From Actinidia chinensis (Eukaryota > Streptophyta > Magnoliopsida > Ericales > Actinidiaceae), in NCBI GenBank assembly GCA_009663005.1, contig VIGQ01001329.1, positions 7,501 through 32,134 on the forward strand: a stretch of DNA of 24,634 bases, given 5' to 3'. A program made the translations under genes and the position numbers. Below the pieces are notes generated by a model. That model was not told where the DNA came from. It did not search any database and saw only the letters and a list, made by a program, of their open reading frames with translations. Positions 11,196 through 21,395 of this stretch are shown one piece after another (positions within the stretch are counted from its first letter, which is position 1; every line of letters begins with the position of its first letter).

Positions 11196-12019
11196 AGTTG
11201 AAGGAATGAGCAAATCGCGAAAATAATAATACTAATAATAATAAATAATAATAAATAATAATAATAAAATAAAACGTTGTGTTATGACACGAATGTGACT
11301 ATTGAATTCTGATAGTTAATTAAAAAAAAAAAATTTTTTTTAAAAAAAATTAAAAAAAAAAAAAAGAATTGGAATGTTGACAACCGAATGTTGACTGTTG
11401 AATTTATGACAGTCAAATAAAAAAAGATTACAAAAAAATAAAAATTTATTGTGTTGATGTGTTGACTAGGATTTAGGCATACTATTTGCACATTGCAAGG
11501 CATGTTCCATTGGGCTCGGGATAGACAATAGACGCCTTTTTAGATGTCGACCCACCATCACCAGTTAACACCTCCGGAATCTCGTTAGGGTTGACCTAGA
11601 TACCTTTTCTAGGGAAAGACCAAAAGGAAGAAGGAAGGGGACCCCCCAACCCACCACCCCCCCACAACTTCCCTTGCCCACCAAAAGCCAAATGCAATGA
11701 TTTAACCCACCAATGGGTGGAGTGCCGCAAAATCCACTCAAAATCCGGCACATGGCTTAGGGGGTGATAACATGGAAGGCGGGGCGGGGGAGGGGGGGGA
11801 GCATCCATGGAGGCATTGGGAGCTCTTCAATCCGAACATGAGGAGATACATGAACCCGCCGCCGTCAAGCACTGAGTTTCATAGATGTTTCCCAACCCCA
11901 CTACGCTACTCTGAACATACGACCAGGTATGATGACAAATGCTTCCTCAATTTTCATGGGTTAAGATTCGGAAGGCCGATGCCTTTATTAAGGAAGTTTG
12001 AAAGATGATGCTTCATTAG
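11196..12019 (+). other. Retrotransposon leader between PBS and recognisable gag
   Basis: Holds an (AAT)n-like tract (about 11221-11270), an A-rich and T-rich block (11320-11365) and a local duplication in which 'gaatgtgactattgaattc' (11290-11308) is echoed by 'gaatgttgactgttgaattt' near 11385. The G-rich stretch 11772-11810 opens a 78-codon frame ending at 12008. It may cover the start of gag, but I could not match it to known Gag sequence. The minus-strand frames here are shadows. Confidence 0.5.
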
Positions 12020-13047
12020 TGGATGGACAATTCTTGTTCCAAGGGAAAATCTTTTTTCTAAAACTTTTTCCTTTTTGTTTAAAAGATACGCTAAGACTGG
12101 TTCAATCTTTGAGACCACTTTTCTATCACTCTTGACAAACTCTGCAGGAGAATTTTTGAAAAAGTTTTTTTCGAACATAAGAACAGAAAGCATTTAGAAG
12201 CCAAATCTCACAATTTTCTCCCATGTTGGGGGGAGAAACTTCTTTCAATGTGGGAGCATTTTAAGGAGCTTTTAACCTCTTGCCCACCCATGGCTTACCG
12301 GAATGAAAGTAATCAACACTTATACGCCTCTCTGACGCTCAACTAAAACAATTGTCGAGACCCATGTGCGCAGGACTTTCATAGATAAGAAACTCATGAA
12401 GCTTATTCCTATTTTGATTACTCGCAAAATTTTGACTCGAGATTGTGCATCCACCGGACTCAGAATCCCGAAGGTTAGGCCTAGCCAACAGGTGGAAAAT
12501 ACCAAATGAAAAAGGTTGACGATGTGAATGCTAGGCTTGCCACATGGCAAGAAATAGAGCCCTGAGTTTAACAAGATTCATGCAGTGGGGAGGTGACGAG
12601 AAAGAGCCTAAGAAAGTTGTGTTGTGCCGATGTGTGAGACCAAAGAGCAACGACACCATATCGTTCCCAGTGATTCAATATCAGGAGGCCTGCATGCCAA
12701 GTCAATGGTATGGTCACTATGGCCAAGGAGCAACGAAACCCATACTCCAATACCTATAACCCGGGGTGGAGAGATCATCCAAATTTCGGATTGGCGCAAT
12801 TGCGGGGACTTTAAAATCCCCAAGATATCAAGGAGGTTTCACAACCCTCAACTTATCATCACCGCTCCCACATCACCACCACCGAATTATCAGCCTCAAC
12901 CAGGTAACATCATTCTCGACTCATACCAAAGCAATTCCAACCTCCACCTCAAAGCTCAACCAACACATATCAACCCCACATAAAAGTCGTTGGAGGATAC
13001 CTCCAACAATCATTTCAATCCCCAAGGAGGGTAAATTCACGAAGTGA
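12020..13047 (+). pseudogene. gag: gag remnant (capsid/nucleocapsid region)
   Basis: Gag would form the virus-like particle that packages element RNA. Reading across frames gives, in order: an FLFKRYAK-like segment (about 12076), GEFLKKFFSNIRTESI (about 12146-12193, then a stop), EKLLSMWEHFKELLTSCPP (12233-12289; compare the family motif GESL..AWERFKELL..CP), HEAYSYFD (about 12394), VDDVNARLATWQE (12515-12553) and NPYSNTYNPGWRDHPNF (12737-12787), followed by a Pro/Gln-rich tail (to about 13000). The last motif is a hallmark of Athila/Tat Gag after the nucleocapsid. I do not see an intact CCHC zinc knuckle. Several stops and frameshifts separate the parts, and the start codon is not identifiable. 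Confidence 0.8.
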
Positions 13048-13500
13048 TAAGACGTGGATTGAATGAAGAGTCAAATTGACTCTTCTCACCAGAGTCCGAC
13101 CGTATTGAGAAGGGTTAAGTTACCTGCCACAACCTCAACCAAAACCCATCTAGGCATGTGCATTCCATTGAGATCTCAAACAAACCCATCGTTGGCCATG
13201 AGCAAGTTCAAGCCACACGTTTTTAAGAAGTGGTAAGACTATTGACAAGATATTTTCTTATTAATCCTAAGGGTAGGGGAGGAGAGAGAGGCGTCTAAAG
13301 TAGTTGAGGGTACGGTTGGGGGGGCTAGAGAGGACGGGTGATGAAAAGAAAGAGAGTGAGGTAAGCGGGGTATGTCGAAGAGAGGAGAGAAAAAAAAGAC
13401 TAGATCAGTACCTAGAGTGAGGAAGTTAAGGGAGGAAAGTAGTGAGATTTTTGCTAATGCCCCATCTCCCCCATCGGTTAGCCAAACCAAAATAACATTT
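13048..13500 (+). other. Degenerate gag-to-protease linker
   Basis: I see no firm protein match here. A G/A-rich patch (13265-13440) may be the decayed charged linker usually found between Gag and protease. The minus-strand frame at 13239-13490 is a shadow with unlikely composition. Confidence 0.4.
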
Positions 13501-14095
13501 GAGTTCGGAGATGTATGAGACTTTCAAAGCAAGTCAAAATAAATCTACATCTCTTGAAGCCATAAACAAGTGCCCTCTTATGCTAAATTTCTAAAGACTA
13601 TGCCACAGTTAGAGAGGTGAATGTGAGAGGAGGGAATGCCTGTCTTGCTAAGGATGTCCATTCCCTAGTTCAAGTCAAGAACCACTGAAGTAAAAGATCC
13701 GAGGTGTCCTACCGTGAAAGGTCATAGGAGACCATAGGATAGAGGGATGCCTTTTGGGATTTGGGATCGAGGGTGAATTTATTTCCATACCTCTATGTAT
13801 GAGAAATTAGGATGAGTGAGCTGAAGCCTACTAGGATCACATCCAACTAGCGGAATCCACTCTATCAAAGCCCCCAAGGGGGATAGTGGAGATTGTCTTC
13901 TTTCTTGTAAAAGTGGATAAGTTTTAAGCCCACCCCTGTGAAAATTTGTGATTTAGAGTCAACCGGTTGTGGGACCCCCATGCCCAAACCTATTCTATCA
14001 TTTTGGGTCGACCTTTTCTAGCCACATGTGATGCATCATCCATGTGCGAGGGGGGGTCTCTTGAAGTTGTCCTTTGGAAATATGGCTGTTGAATA
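13501..14095 (+). pseudogene. Retroviral-type aspartic protease remnant
   Basis: The protease would cut the Gag-Pol polyprotein. The upstream linker motif PSYAKFLK is at 13573-13596. The active-site loop reads D-L-G-S at 13758-13769 within 'DAFWDLGSRVNLF', where the family has CDLGASVNLMP; the catalytic Asp is retained but the following residues have drifted. KVDKF-like sequence lies near 13910-13923 (frame interrupted), and IILGRPFLAT is at 13997-14026, matching the conserved ILGRPFLAT. Frames must be switched between these motifs, and stops occur between them, so no active enzyme is expected. Confidence 0.8.
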
Positions 14096-14471
14096 AACAG
14101 TTTAATGCAAGAAAACAATCAGGGAAATTTAGGAGGATATTGGGAAGTAAATATTATCGAATCCAGAGTGCAAGAGCACTTTGAGAGGGCAGTGTGTAGA
14201 AGACCCATTAGCTAGAATATTGATTTGTTTGGTGAGTGTGTTGACTTACTTGGAGTTGAGAACGTTGTGAAAATTTGTAAATGAGAATAACGGTTTCTAG
14301 CGGGTTGTCCTACTGACGGTGGGTTCAATGGGACCCCCACTTTGAGCTTGACTCCTTAATCCTATTAAAGCACCAACCATCAGAACTTGAGGCTCCTATA
14401 CCGCAAAGAAAGGCCTTTACTTCTAATCTTAAATGTTTTTTGGGTGCGGGTGAGGTGAATCTTATCCAGTA
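14096..14471 (+). other. Protease-to-RT spacer of pol, decayed
   Basis: The part 14380-14470 vaguely follows the 'LELKPLP...YAFLG' segment that precedes RT in this clade ('cttgaggctcctatacc' at 14386 and a 'gttttttgggtgcggg' block). The rest has no recognisable motif and several stops. Confidence 0.45.
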
Positions 14472-15350
14472 GTGGATATCTCTTCCATCATTAAACTGAA
14501 GTCAGGAGAAGAATTTGTTGGAAGTGCTCAAGAAGCACCAAAAAAGGGCCATGGGTGGACACTCGCCGATTTACATGGCATTAGCCCCCTTGTTTGCACT
14601 CATCGCATTATTTTGAGGAAGGAGCTAAGCTGGTGCCCGCCAAATGCACCGGCTGCATTTGAACCCAAACTATGAAGGAAGTCGTTAGGGGGGACGTGCA
14701 AAAACTCCTTGATGCAGTATTAATACCCAATGCGATTTCCAAATGGGTGAGTCCCACCCAAGTTGTTCCCAAAAAGTCTGGGGCGTAAACGGAGTTAAAA
14801 ATGAGAATAATGAATGATTACCACACGAATTCAAACTGGGTGGAGGATGTGCATTGACTACCGGCCGACTTAATCCGTGACCACAAGATCTTTTCCCCTT
14901 ACCTTCTTGACCAAGTCTTAGAGAGGTTTTAGCGGGACGGGCTTATTATGCTTCTTGATGGTACTCAGGCTATAACCATTGGAGATTAGGCCATGGAAGA
15001 CCAAGATAAAACCACATTACGTGTCCATTCGGCACATGTGCTTACAAGCGCATGCATTGGTTATGCAATGCTCCCGACACTTTCAGAGATGTATGATTAG
15101 CAGTTTTAGTATAGGTGGAAAGAATTTGGAGGTCTTTATGGATGTTTCTCAGTGTATGGGGACACCTATGACCATGTCTTGAAAAAATCTTGTGGTTGGT
15201 ACTTAAGAGATGTGAGGAGATGAATCTTATGTTAAATGAAAAGAAAATGTCACTTCTGTGAACAGGGATAGTTATGGCGGCCACATCATTCTGGGAGAAG
15301 GGATTGATGGGTAGTCCTACTAAGGTTTAGAGTTAATCCAAAAGCACTGT
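14472..15350 (+). pseudogene. pol: Reverse transcriptase domain remnant
   Basis: RT would copy element RNA into DNA. GWTLADLHGISPL (14553-14591) is the conserved segment just before RT. It is followed, across frames, by KWVSP-like sequence (about 14742), 'ctggatttat'-equivalent DYH-like and DQVLERF-like pieces (about 14815-14930), EDQDKTT-like sequence (about 14996-15016) and FQRCMIS (15081-15101). The catalytic box, normally F-M-D-D followed by FSVYG, reads F-M-D-V at 15135-15146, so the second catalytic Asp is lost; the frame returns with 'SVYG' coding one base off. The segment KRCEEMNLMLNEKK (about 15205-15246) is the usual continuation. Numerous stops make this a clear pseudogene. Confidence 0.9.
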
Positions 15351-15529
15351 CCTCGAAAGTAAGGGATGTAGGTCATTTCTTGGTCATGCAAATTTTACCG
15401 GCGTTTCAATTCAATCCTTTAGTGCTTTCTAGGCCTCTGTGTGCCCTCTGGCAAAAGTATCCTCAATTCGCATGGATTTCCTCGTGTCAACTAGCTTTTG
15501 ACAAATTGAAAAATCAACTGACTCTACGG

Positions 15530-15960
15530 CTCTCATAACCAACCTCGGGATTGGAGCCTACCTTTTGAATTATTAATGTGTGATGCTAGTGACTTCGACC
15601 GTAGAGGGGGCTGTTCTAGGCCAAAGAAATGAGAAAAAAACCTCATTGTGCCTTCCCAATTACGCAAGCAAAAACCATTGAATGAGCCCAAGTGTGAACG
15701 ATACCACCACCGAGAAAGAAGTGCTAGCCTCGTCTTCGCTTGGACAGTTTCGATGTACTTAGTGGGGGGATGAGAGTGATAGGTTTCACCGACCACGCTT
15801 TGCAAGTACAGTACTCTTGATAACAAGATGCAAGGCTAGATTGATTAGGTGGATTTTTTTTCCTTCTTCAAGAATTTTTAATCTGGAAATAGGGACAAAA
15901 AGGGGAGTAAGTGGAAACGTTGTTGCAGGACAATTTATCACGCCTATCTTTTGAGCATCC
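15530..15960 (+). pseudogene. pol: RNase H domain remnant
   Basis: RNase H would remove the RNA strand during reverse transcription. MCDASDF at 15576-15596 holds the first catalytic Asp. TTTEKEVLA at 15703-15729 corresponds to the conserved YTTTEKELLA with the catalytic Glu. KARLIRWI at 15832-15855 matches KPRLIRWILLLQEF, followed by an LEI-like and a NVVA-like segment (to about 15940). These sit in different frames with stops between them. The long minus-strand frame at 15533-15826 is a shadow. Confidence 0.88.
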
Positions 15961-16189
15961 GGACAGGATGACTCTCTACTATCTTTGTGAGATGTTTCCC
16001 TTGATGAACAAATAGTCTTGCAATGATGTGCGTGAATCAGTCTTTAATACCGTGGCACCATGCCGAGTAGCCAAACTATTGGCCACAAAAAGGCAATAAA
16101 ACCTTCTAATTGTTCTCAATGGACCAAAAAACGATTGCTGTTCGGCTAGTAAGACAATTCTTTTGCCGGACGAGCTATATTTGTCAAAT
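15961..16189 (+). other. RNase H-to-integrase linker
   Basis: Corresponds in position to the variable linker of pol. 'gatgtttcccttgatgaaca' (15990-16009) matches the 'FPDEQ' part of the family linker only loosely. There are stops in all frames. Confidence 0.45.
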
Positions 16190-17390
16190 ATTGTTCAGAC
16201 AGATTCTGTGAGGAGAGCCTGTACCTGATGATGAAGTCAAAGTGTTCATAATATTTGTACTTTCTCAAGCCTGTGGGGGCCATTTTTCATCAAAGAAAAC
16301 TTTGTGGCGAAAAATCTTACAATGCGGACTGTATTGGTCCTCAATTGTTCAAAGATGTTCATTTTTTTTGTTTAGATTGTGATTAGATGATCAAAGGCTA
16401 GGTAGCACATTACTAGGAGGGAGGAAACATATGATTGCCCCTTAACCCTATTATCATTTTAGAAATTTTTGATTGTTGGGGCATTGACTTCATGGGACCA
16501 TTTCCTAGTTCTTTTGGATATTATACAATCTTGGTGGGCATTGATTATGTTTCCACATGATGAGGTAGAGGGCGTGTCCCATGCACGAACCAATGACCAT
16601 CAAGTTATGGGTTCAACATTCTTAAAAGAATGCACTTTCTCTCGGTTTGGGTATTGTGATGAGCCATCATAAGTGCTGTGGGATTTGTGGGATTCTATTG
16701 TTGTAATTGAGGCCATGGGCGGTACTCATGAAAAAAAATATGGAATTATTTTCATAAGGTTGGCACAACCTATCATCCCCAGTGACCCCAAGGCCAAGTA
16801 AGTTGGCCAAACCGAGAGAAATAAGCATAGTGTAGAAAAAATTGTTAATCATAACCGAAAATGATTGGTCCTTAAGGAAAAATTGGTGGACGCTTTAGGG
16901 AATATAGGACAGCTTACCACGACCAATCTTAGGGTCTTCTCCTTATAGGCTTGTGTACGGAAGGAAGGCGTGCCACCTTATGGTAGAGATAGAACACAAG
17001 GCTTATTGGGCCAATCGTCAATTCAATGAGATCTTGAGGGGGGAAGCAAGGCTCTCTTCGAAAAATTGCAACTAAATGAACCTGAGGAACTAAGAAATGA
17101 TGCTTTACGAAAATGCAAAAATTGCAAAAAGGCCCAAAAATGAAATTCGTCATGACCAACAAATCATCATAAAACATTTCATGTGGTCAAAAGGTTCTTC
17201 TCTACAATTCTTGATACATCTTGTTTTAGGAAAATTGAAGAAGTAGGGGGAAAAAAAGTAAAGGGGGGGGGGATTTTTTTTTTGGTCCAGCTGCTTCTCC
17301 ATATCAGATCACGAAATCTGTCCCTATGGTGCTATTGAAGTACAAAATCCTAAGAATGACATGTTTTTAAAAGTCAACGGCAAAAAGTAA
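16190..17390 (+). pseudogene. pol: Integrase domain remnant
   Basis: Integrase would insert the DNA copy into the genome. The zinc-binding region is decayed but traceable: GGHF-like 'gggggccatttt' (16274-16285) and FCLDCD-like sequence (about 16369-16386). The core begins [17 protein letters not shown] (16468-16518), with the first catalytic Asp in GID kept. 'tctcggtttggg' (16639-16650) matches the TRFG segment. The second Asp region around 16700 is scrambled. [13 protein letters not shown] (17066-17104) and GAIEVQNPKND...FLKVNGKK (17328-17387) mark the C-terminal part, ending at the stop 17388-17390. Frames change repeatedly. No chromodomain is seen, in line with Athila/Tat. Confidence 0.9.
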
Positions 17391-19270
17391 AGCCCTAGGT
17401 TGAGTCTTCGTGGCGAGGTTGATTGCGTGGATCTATTGATCCACCCACATGGTTTGAATCTCCCAGTTTTTTGTCCCGGGCTTCACCTTGATTCATGTTA
17501 CTTTAGGACAAGCAACCTCTTAGTTGGGGGGTAGGCAGAGCATGTTATGAGATCATCTTTATATTTTTTTTAATTTTTGGTAGGTTTATGTTTTTATAAT
17601 TGTATATTTATGTTTGATTTGATTTTCTTTTTTCGTTGATTGTTCCTATATAAAAACAAATTAAAAAAAAAAAGGAGTTGAGGATTCTATTAAAATTGTT
17701 ATGTTTGATTGAGTATTTCAGGTATTAATCCTTGGATTGATCTATCTTGTACACACTTAGAAATTTTCGGTAATGGTTGGATGTATCCTATGATTCGATA
17801 CTATAGATGTATTTCTCACACTTTTCTATATACTTCAGTTATTATGTGATTAGAAGGGTTAGAGATTATCTTAAGAAACCATTCGCTCTATTCATGTACA
17901 TTGAAATTTGTGATGCGATACGTTTGCCTCATGCATTTAAACTAAGTTTGAATGGATAATTTGATTCCCTTTTTGTGTAGTGAAAAAATTACAAGTTTTT
18001 TCATAAAATCCATCATAAGAGAGAGTCTAACGCATGTTACACTGGCATGCTATATGACCTCTTACTTATCTCTCGGTGCACAGCGGTATCCTTATAAGAG
18101 GAGATTGTCCTTGTGAGTTAGAGCCTAATAATCGTTTTTTCTTTTTCAGAGTGATTAACCCCAGTTAGTCAGGGCCTTTGATTGGATCTTATTCATTGAA
18201 ATAGCTTCATCATACTTGATTTGGTTTATATGTTGAGTATTACTTGGAGTTATTGACAAAACCCCCCCCCTAATACTCTTGAAGTTTGATTTGATTGTGT
18301 TTTTGGATATAAAGTACAAGGCACCATTTCATTACATGAGCCATTCTATTTATCGTCTTATCCCGATATTCGTATACAAAGTTTAAAAATTTATCAATGA
18401 TAAAATAAGAGTTGATGCATTTCTTATACCAAGTACATGAGTAGAAAAGATATATGGAGTTGAAAAGTAAAGGAAAAAGAAGAAGAAAATGATGAAAAAG
18501 AGTTCAAAAAAAAATAAAAAAATTTAGAAGTATTGAAAGGGTGAAATGTCATGATCATATGTGTAATGCACATGCATATGTTGAACAAACCTATTAACGC
18601 TTTCCATCACTCATTAACATATGCTCTCTTTCGAATTCACCATCCATATGGGCACAATACCGAAATTGACATGAATCTTTAATTGCAAGTGCGTAATAAG
18701 TCATCATGTCAATTCTCTTCTAATGTAGCTAAATAGTAAATATTCTTCTGAAACTATGTCCAAGTCGAGATAATACTTACCATTAAGATTTTGAGTTCGG
18801 CGATATGCTCTACTTGCATATCTTTTACTTTACTCTTAAAATGAGCTTTCCATTGAAGCTACCTGTGTCATGTCTATAATTGAGTTATGCATTAGAATAG
18901 ACTTGGAATCGATAGCATAAAGTGAGATCAATTGGACATGTGTGGAGATGGGTAGAGTTGTATGTCAGTGATAGTGTATACGCCAAGTGATTTCCTCTAT
19001 GTTCAATGCTTATGTATTAACTGCATGATTTCTGATTTAGGGGGTTCGAGAATTTCTTGTTTGAATGGAGTATTGGCACGACCATTGTATTATATTATTA
19101 TGTTTTACGACATGATTCGACTGTTTGTGGGTGGTCATCACTGGAAAACGCCTCACGAGACAACACTCGTCCAATAGAGGGTTGTAAAGGCTTGTGCAAA
19201 AGTTAAATGACATCGTTGACTCCTACGAAAGGGAGATATCCGTCTAATTTTTATAGTTTTTGCTAGGGAC
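17391..19270 (+). other. Retrotransposon 3' untranslated region
   Basis: After the end of pol comes 'acaagcaacctcttagttgggg' (17509-17530), which resembles the conserved 'acaagcgcttgttgggaggca' that often follows integrase in this clade. The remaining 1.7 kb has no frame longer than about 70 codons. Some Athila elements carry an envelope-like ORF here; I see no trace of one. A purine-rich tract (about 18426-18535) and a 9-base C run (18262-18270) are present. The 71-codon frame at 18962-19177 is not recognisable. Confidence 0.6.
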
Positions 19271-19280
19271 TGCAAAATGC

Positions 19281-19291
19281 AAGTGGGGGAG
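19281..19291 (+). other. Polypurine tract
   Basis: 'aagtgggggag' follows 'ttttgctagggactgcaaaatgc'. This resembles the common plant arrangement 'TTGCT.GGGACTAGCAAA...AAGTTTGGGGG' placed directly before a 3' LTR. It would prime plus-strand DNA synthesis. The next bases, tgatta, begin with TG as an LTR should. Confidence 0.7.
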
Positions 19292-20100
19292 TGATTACAG
19301 TCAAATGTTGTTGTAGGCCAATCCAATACTCACCCCCCACTCTAGAAAAAAAATAATACAATGATAGCTCCTCTCTAGAGTGATTTTTCTCTTTTGATTT
19401 TTGATCTATTTACAAATAAAGCTCACAATGAATGATCAGAGTTGAAGTATTTTTTACAAGTGTAAGATGAATTTATGGCACTTGAATGTCTTCTTAACAA
19501 CCCCAAGGAATTGGCCATTTATAAGCCCAAAAAATGAGTAGAATGTTGGCAGCATTAAAGCTATCAACTACCCGGTTGCTTTGAACTCAGCAGTTGGATC
19601 TGCAATTTGCCGCGTATGATTTACAAAAATGGAACTTAGGACATGAACTAAGGTCGTCCTATTTGGAAATTTAGGACGTCCTAACTGTATTAGGCGTTCC
19701 CAAATCCTTCTGTTCAAACTTAGGTCTTCAGCTCTGAAACTTAGGTCAATCATCGTATAAAACTTAGAGTCATCCGCTTTTGAACTTAGGACGTACTAAC
19801 TTTTTTTAGGTCTTCGTCCCCAAACTTTCTGATTAACTAGGATGCAACTTAGGACCTCCTAACTTGAATGTAGGTTGTCAGCCCCCCCAAAAATGTTATG
19901 TTCCAAACTTAGGATGGTCAACTTTAGGTCGTCCTAACTTTGAACTTAGAACGTCCTGTTTTGGAAAAGTTAGGTTTGGTCTCCTAACTTTCTTTAGGTT
20001 GGCAGGCCAAACTTTCTGCCAAAACTTAGGAGGTGTCTAAGTTCAGAATGTAGGAAGGTTGCGCTTTCAAAATTTGCAGGATGTCAACTTCCGGACGTCG
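19292..20100 (+). repeat. Possible 3' LTR or foreign sequence after the PPT
   Basis: Position directly after the polypurine tract and the initial TG suggest a 3' LTR. However, it begins 'tgattacagtcaaatgttg', unlike the proposed 5' LTR start, and I find no shared TATA segment and no 'cctgtggaatcgacc' block downstream. Either this is an LTR of a different family joined by recombination or nesting, or the real 3' LTR is lost. The right limit is arbitrary, placed where the short-motif array ends. Confidence 0.35.
19634..20040. repeat. Array of imperfect 'aacttaggacgtcctaac' motifs
   Basis: About 15 short motifs built on 'acttagg' with or without 'acgtcctaac' occur at irregular spacing of roughly 20-35 bases. 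Clear ones are 'tttaggacgtcctaac' (about 19670), 'aacttaggacgtactaac' (about 19783), 'aacttaggacctcctaac' (about 19846) and 'ctttaggtcgtcctaac' (about 19922). The core taggacgtccta is a perfect palindrome, so the motif reads the same on both strands. Such repeats occur inside LTRs of some plant gypsy elements, which fits the position. Confidence 0.7.
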
Positions 20101-20566
20101 AACATATGATCTTGCTGCAGTTTTGACATTTCTTATTTTTTCTTCATAAACAATAATCGTTAATCATAGCAAATTGAATTGTAGACGTGTTTGAATCTCA
20201 ATAAGTTCAATGAGCATTGTAACAGTAGTTTTGACTGTGAAAACTTATGGATTAAAATTTGACCGAGTTGAGCGAGACGTTGTTTTAGTTGAACACGTAT
20301 AATTATGCATATTGACATATCTTATAAAAGTGATTTTCAAAGTATATTTAAATATCGTTTAGAATACGTATGTTCATCATCAAAAATCGATTAATTAAAG
20401 TTTTGTGCTTAACATATCTAACCATGGTTATAGACATTGCCTATGAATAGTAGATGGTGATACCATAACCAATCTCTAACGCTTTACTTGTGCAAATCTC
20501 TAGGCCCCCAATGTAAGAAATCAATACTTATTTCAATGATAGTGCTTGAGGACTACTAAGGTTTAC
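20101..20566. other. AT-rich DNA, no gene seen
   Basis: No recognisable gene, RNA or repeat. It lies downstream of the stop of the minus-strand ORF at 20567 and might hold its 3' untranslated region if that ORF is real. I found no clear plant polyadenylation signal that would decide this. Confidence 0.4.
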
Positions 20567-20884
20567 TCACGAGATTGAAACATGGTGCTTAGACGTACGA
20601 TGGTTCCCATCGTAACGAGATGAACAATCCTGTGTGACCAGAGATGAAATTTGGAAGACCAAAAAAAATGGTCCAATAGGTAGCTCAAAACTCGTGAAAT
20701 TGTACGTAATTTTGTCACTTGTCATATTGTTTGAATACAAAGAAATACTTAATTGTGCGCTAATCTCAAAAGTAATTATCTTACCGCATACAAAGTGATT
20801 TACAACTGATCCCGATAATTTTTCATATTTTGAAAGCGATAAATGAATCGTTAAACAGAGAATTAAATAAAGAATGAATTTCAT
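20567..20884 (-). CDS. Hypothetical small protein with signal-peptide-like N-terminus
   Basis: The open frame extends upstream to an ATG at 20971. The ATG at 20884-20882 is preferred because it is followed directly by a typical secretory leader, MKFILYLILCLTIHLSLS, with a Lys and a long hydrophobic core. This gives 105 residues. The mature part has two Cys (in HFVCGK and in QDCSSR), possible N-glycosylation sites NMT and NFT, and a second hydrophobic stretch (about residues 70-85, GPFFLVFQISSLV). I recognise no family. The 5' part is repeated at 21466-21570, where it is frameshifted, so the frame is not under visible constraint there. There is no clear promoter. It could equally be a chance frame in a repeat. 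Confidence 0.25.
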   Translation of the reverse strand: MKFILYLILCLTIHLSLSKYEKLSGSVVNHFVCGKIITFEISAQLSISLYSNNMTSDKITYNFTSFELPIGPFFLVFQISSLVTQDCSSRYDGNHRTSKHHVSIS

Positions 20885-21390
20885 TATTATTTTAATTATT
20901 TGTTTGAATGTTTCTAATGTGCAAGTTGATATGTAGTTTTTGCCACAATGTTCGCAATGGCCCAATGGCAAACAGAGATTCGAACTTGGATAAAAAACAC
21001 TAGTTCATTGCAGGATCTTTGAGAAATTTTGTTCCTTACCCATCCTCCCTCACGGGATTGAGCAGCCCTATTGAACCTTCTGCTTCTCTTATGGCCAGGA
21101 CCACTTATCTATATATTAGGCTTGGTCCAATATCCAGCAAGGCGTAAATTATTAGCTAATCAAGAGAGCAAGCTTATGCGTTCCACAAAGTTAATCAAGG
21201 CATCTATTGAAAAATAGAGAATTAAACAGAGAATGAATTTTAAGTTTTCAATTGGTACTCTTCGTCTAGGAGAGAAGTTTTCAATTGGTAACAATCAAGG
21301 CATATCTATTCATGCACATTATCAAAGCTTTCAAAAATTAAACAGAGAATGAATTTCAATTTTTCAATAAATCAATTGAAAAACCATACC
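20712..21390. repeat. Tandem duplication of about 0.68 kb, unit 1
   Basis: Begins 'ttgtcacttgtcatatt' and ends 'gaaaaaccatacc'; it is repeated almost exactly at 21396-22090. By eye there are about 11 differences, nearly all single-base or very short indels. Inside each unit the phrase 'attaaacagagaatgaattt' or a close form recurs three times, and 'gttttcaattggta' twice, so the unit is itself made of smaller duplications. It contains the 5' part of the minus-strand ORF at 20567-20884. Confidence 0.9.
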
Positions 21391-21395
21391 AATTG

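Larger units (their letters stand above)
9560..19291 (+). mobile_element. Decayed Athila/Tat-type Ty3/gypsy LTR retrotransposon
   Basis: The order 5' LTR, tRNA-Asp primer site, gag, protease, reverse transcriptase, RNase H, integrase, long 3' untranslated region and polypurine tract is that of a plant Ty3/gypsy element. Athila/Tat is indicated by the motifs NPYSNTYNPGWRDHPNF in Gag, GWTLADLHGISPL before [19 protein letters not shown] in integrase and FLKVNGKK near the end of Pol. All domains are split by stops and frameshifts, so the copy cannot encode working proteins. Length without a 3' LTR is about 9.7 kb, within the usual range for the group. No sequence like the 5' LTR follows the polypurine tract within the window. 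The exact left end is uncertain. Confidence 0.9.

Noticed and set aside
11565..11808. Pro/Gly-rich minus-strand frames
   Set aside because: They lie opposite the retrotransposon leader and are produced by C- and G-rich runs.
12624..12983. The 119-codon plus frame taken as an independent gene
   Set aside because: It is the wrong frame for much of its length. The Gag motif at 12737-12787 lies in another frame, and the region is gag.
15533..15826. 97-codon minus-strand frame
   Set aside because: It is opposite recognisable RNase H sequence on the plus strand.
17391..19270. Envelope-like ORF of an Athila element
   Set aside because: The position is right, but no frame beyond about 70 codons and no transmembrane pattern was seen.
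20966..21200. tRNA-derived SINE on the minus strand
   Set aside because: A B-box-like 'agttcgaatct' is present (20977-20987), but no A box at proper spacing and no SINE tail were found.
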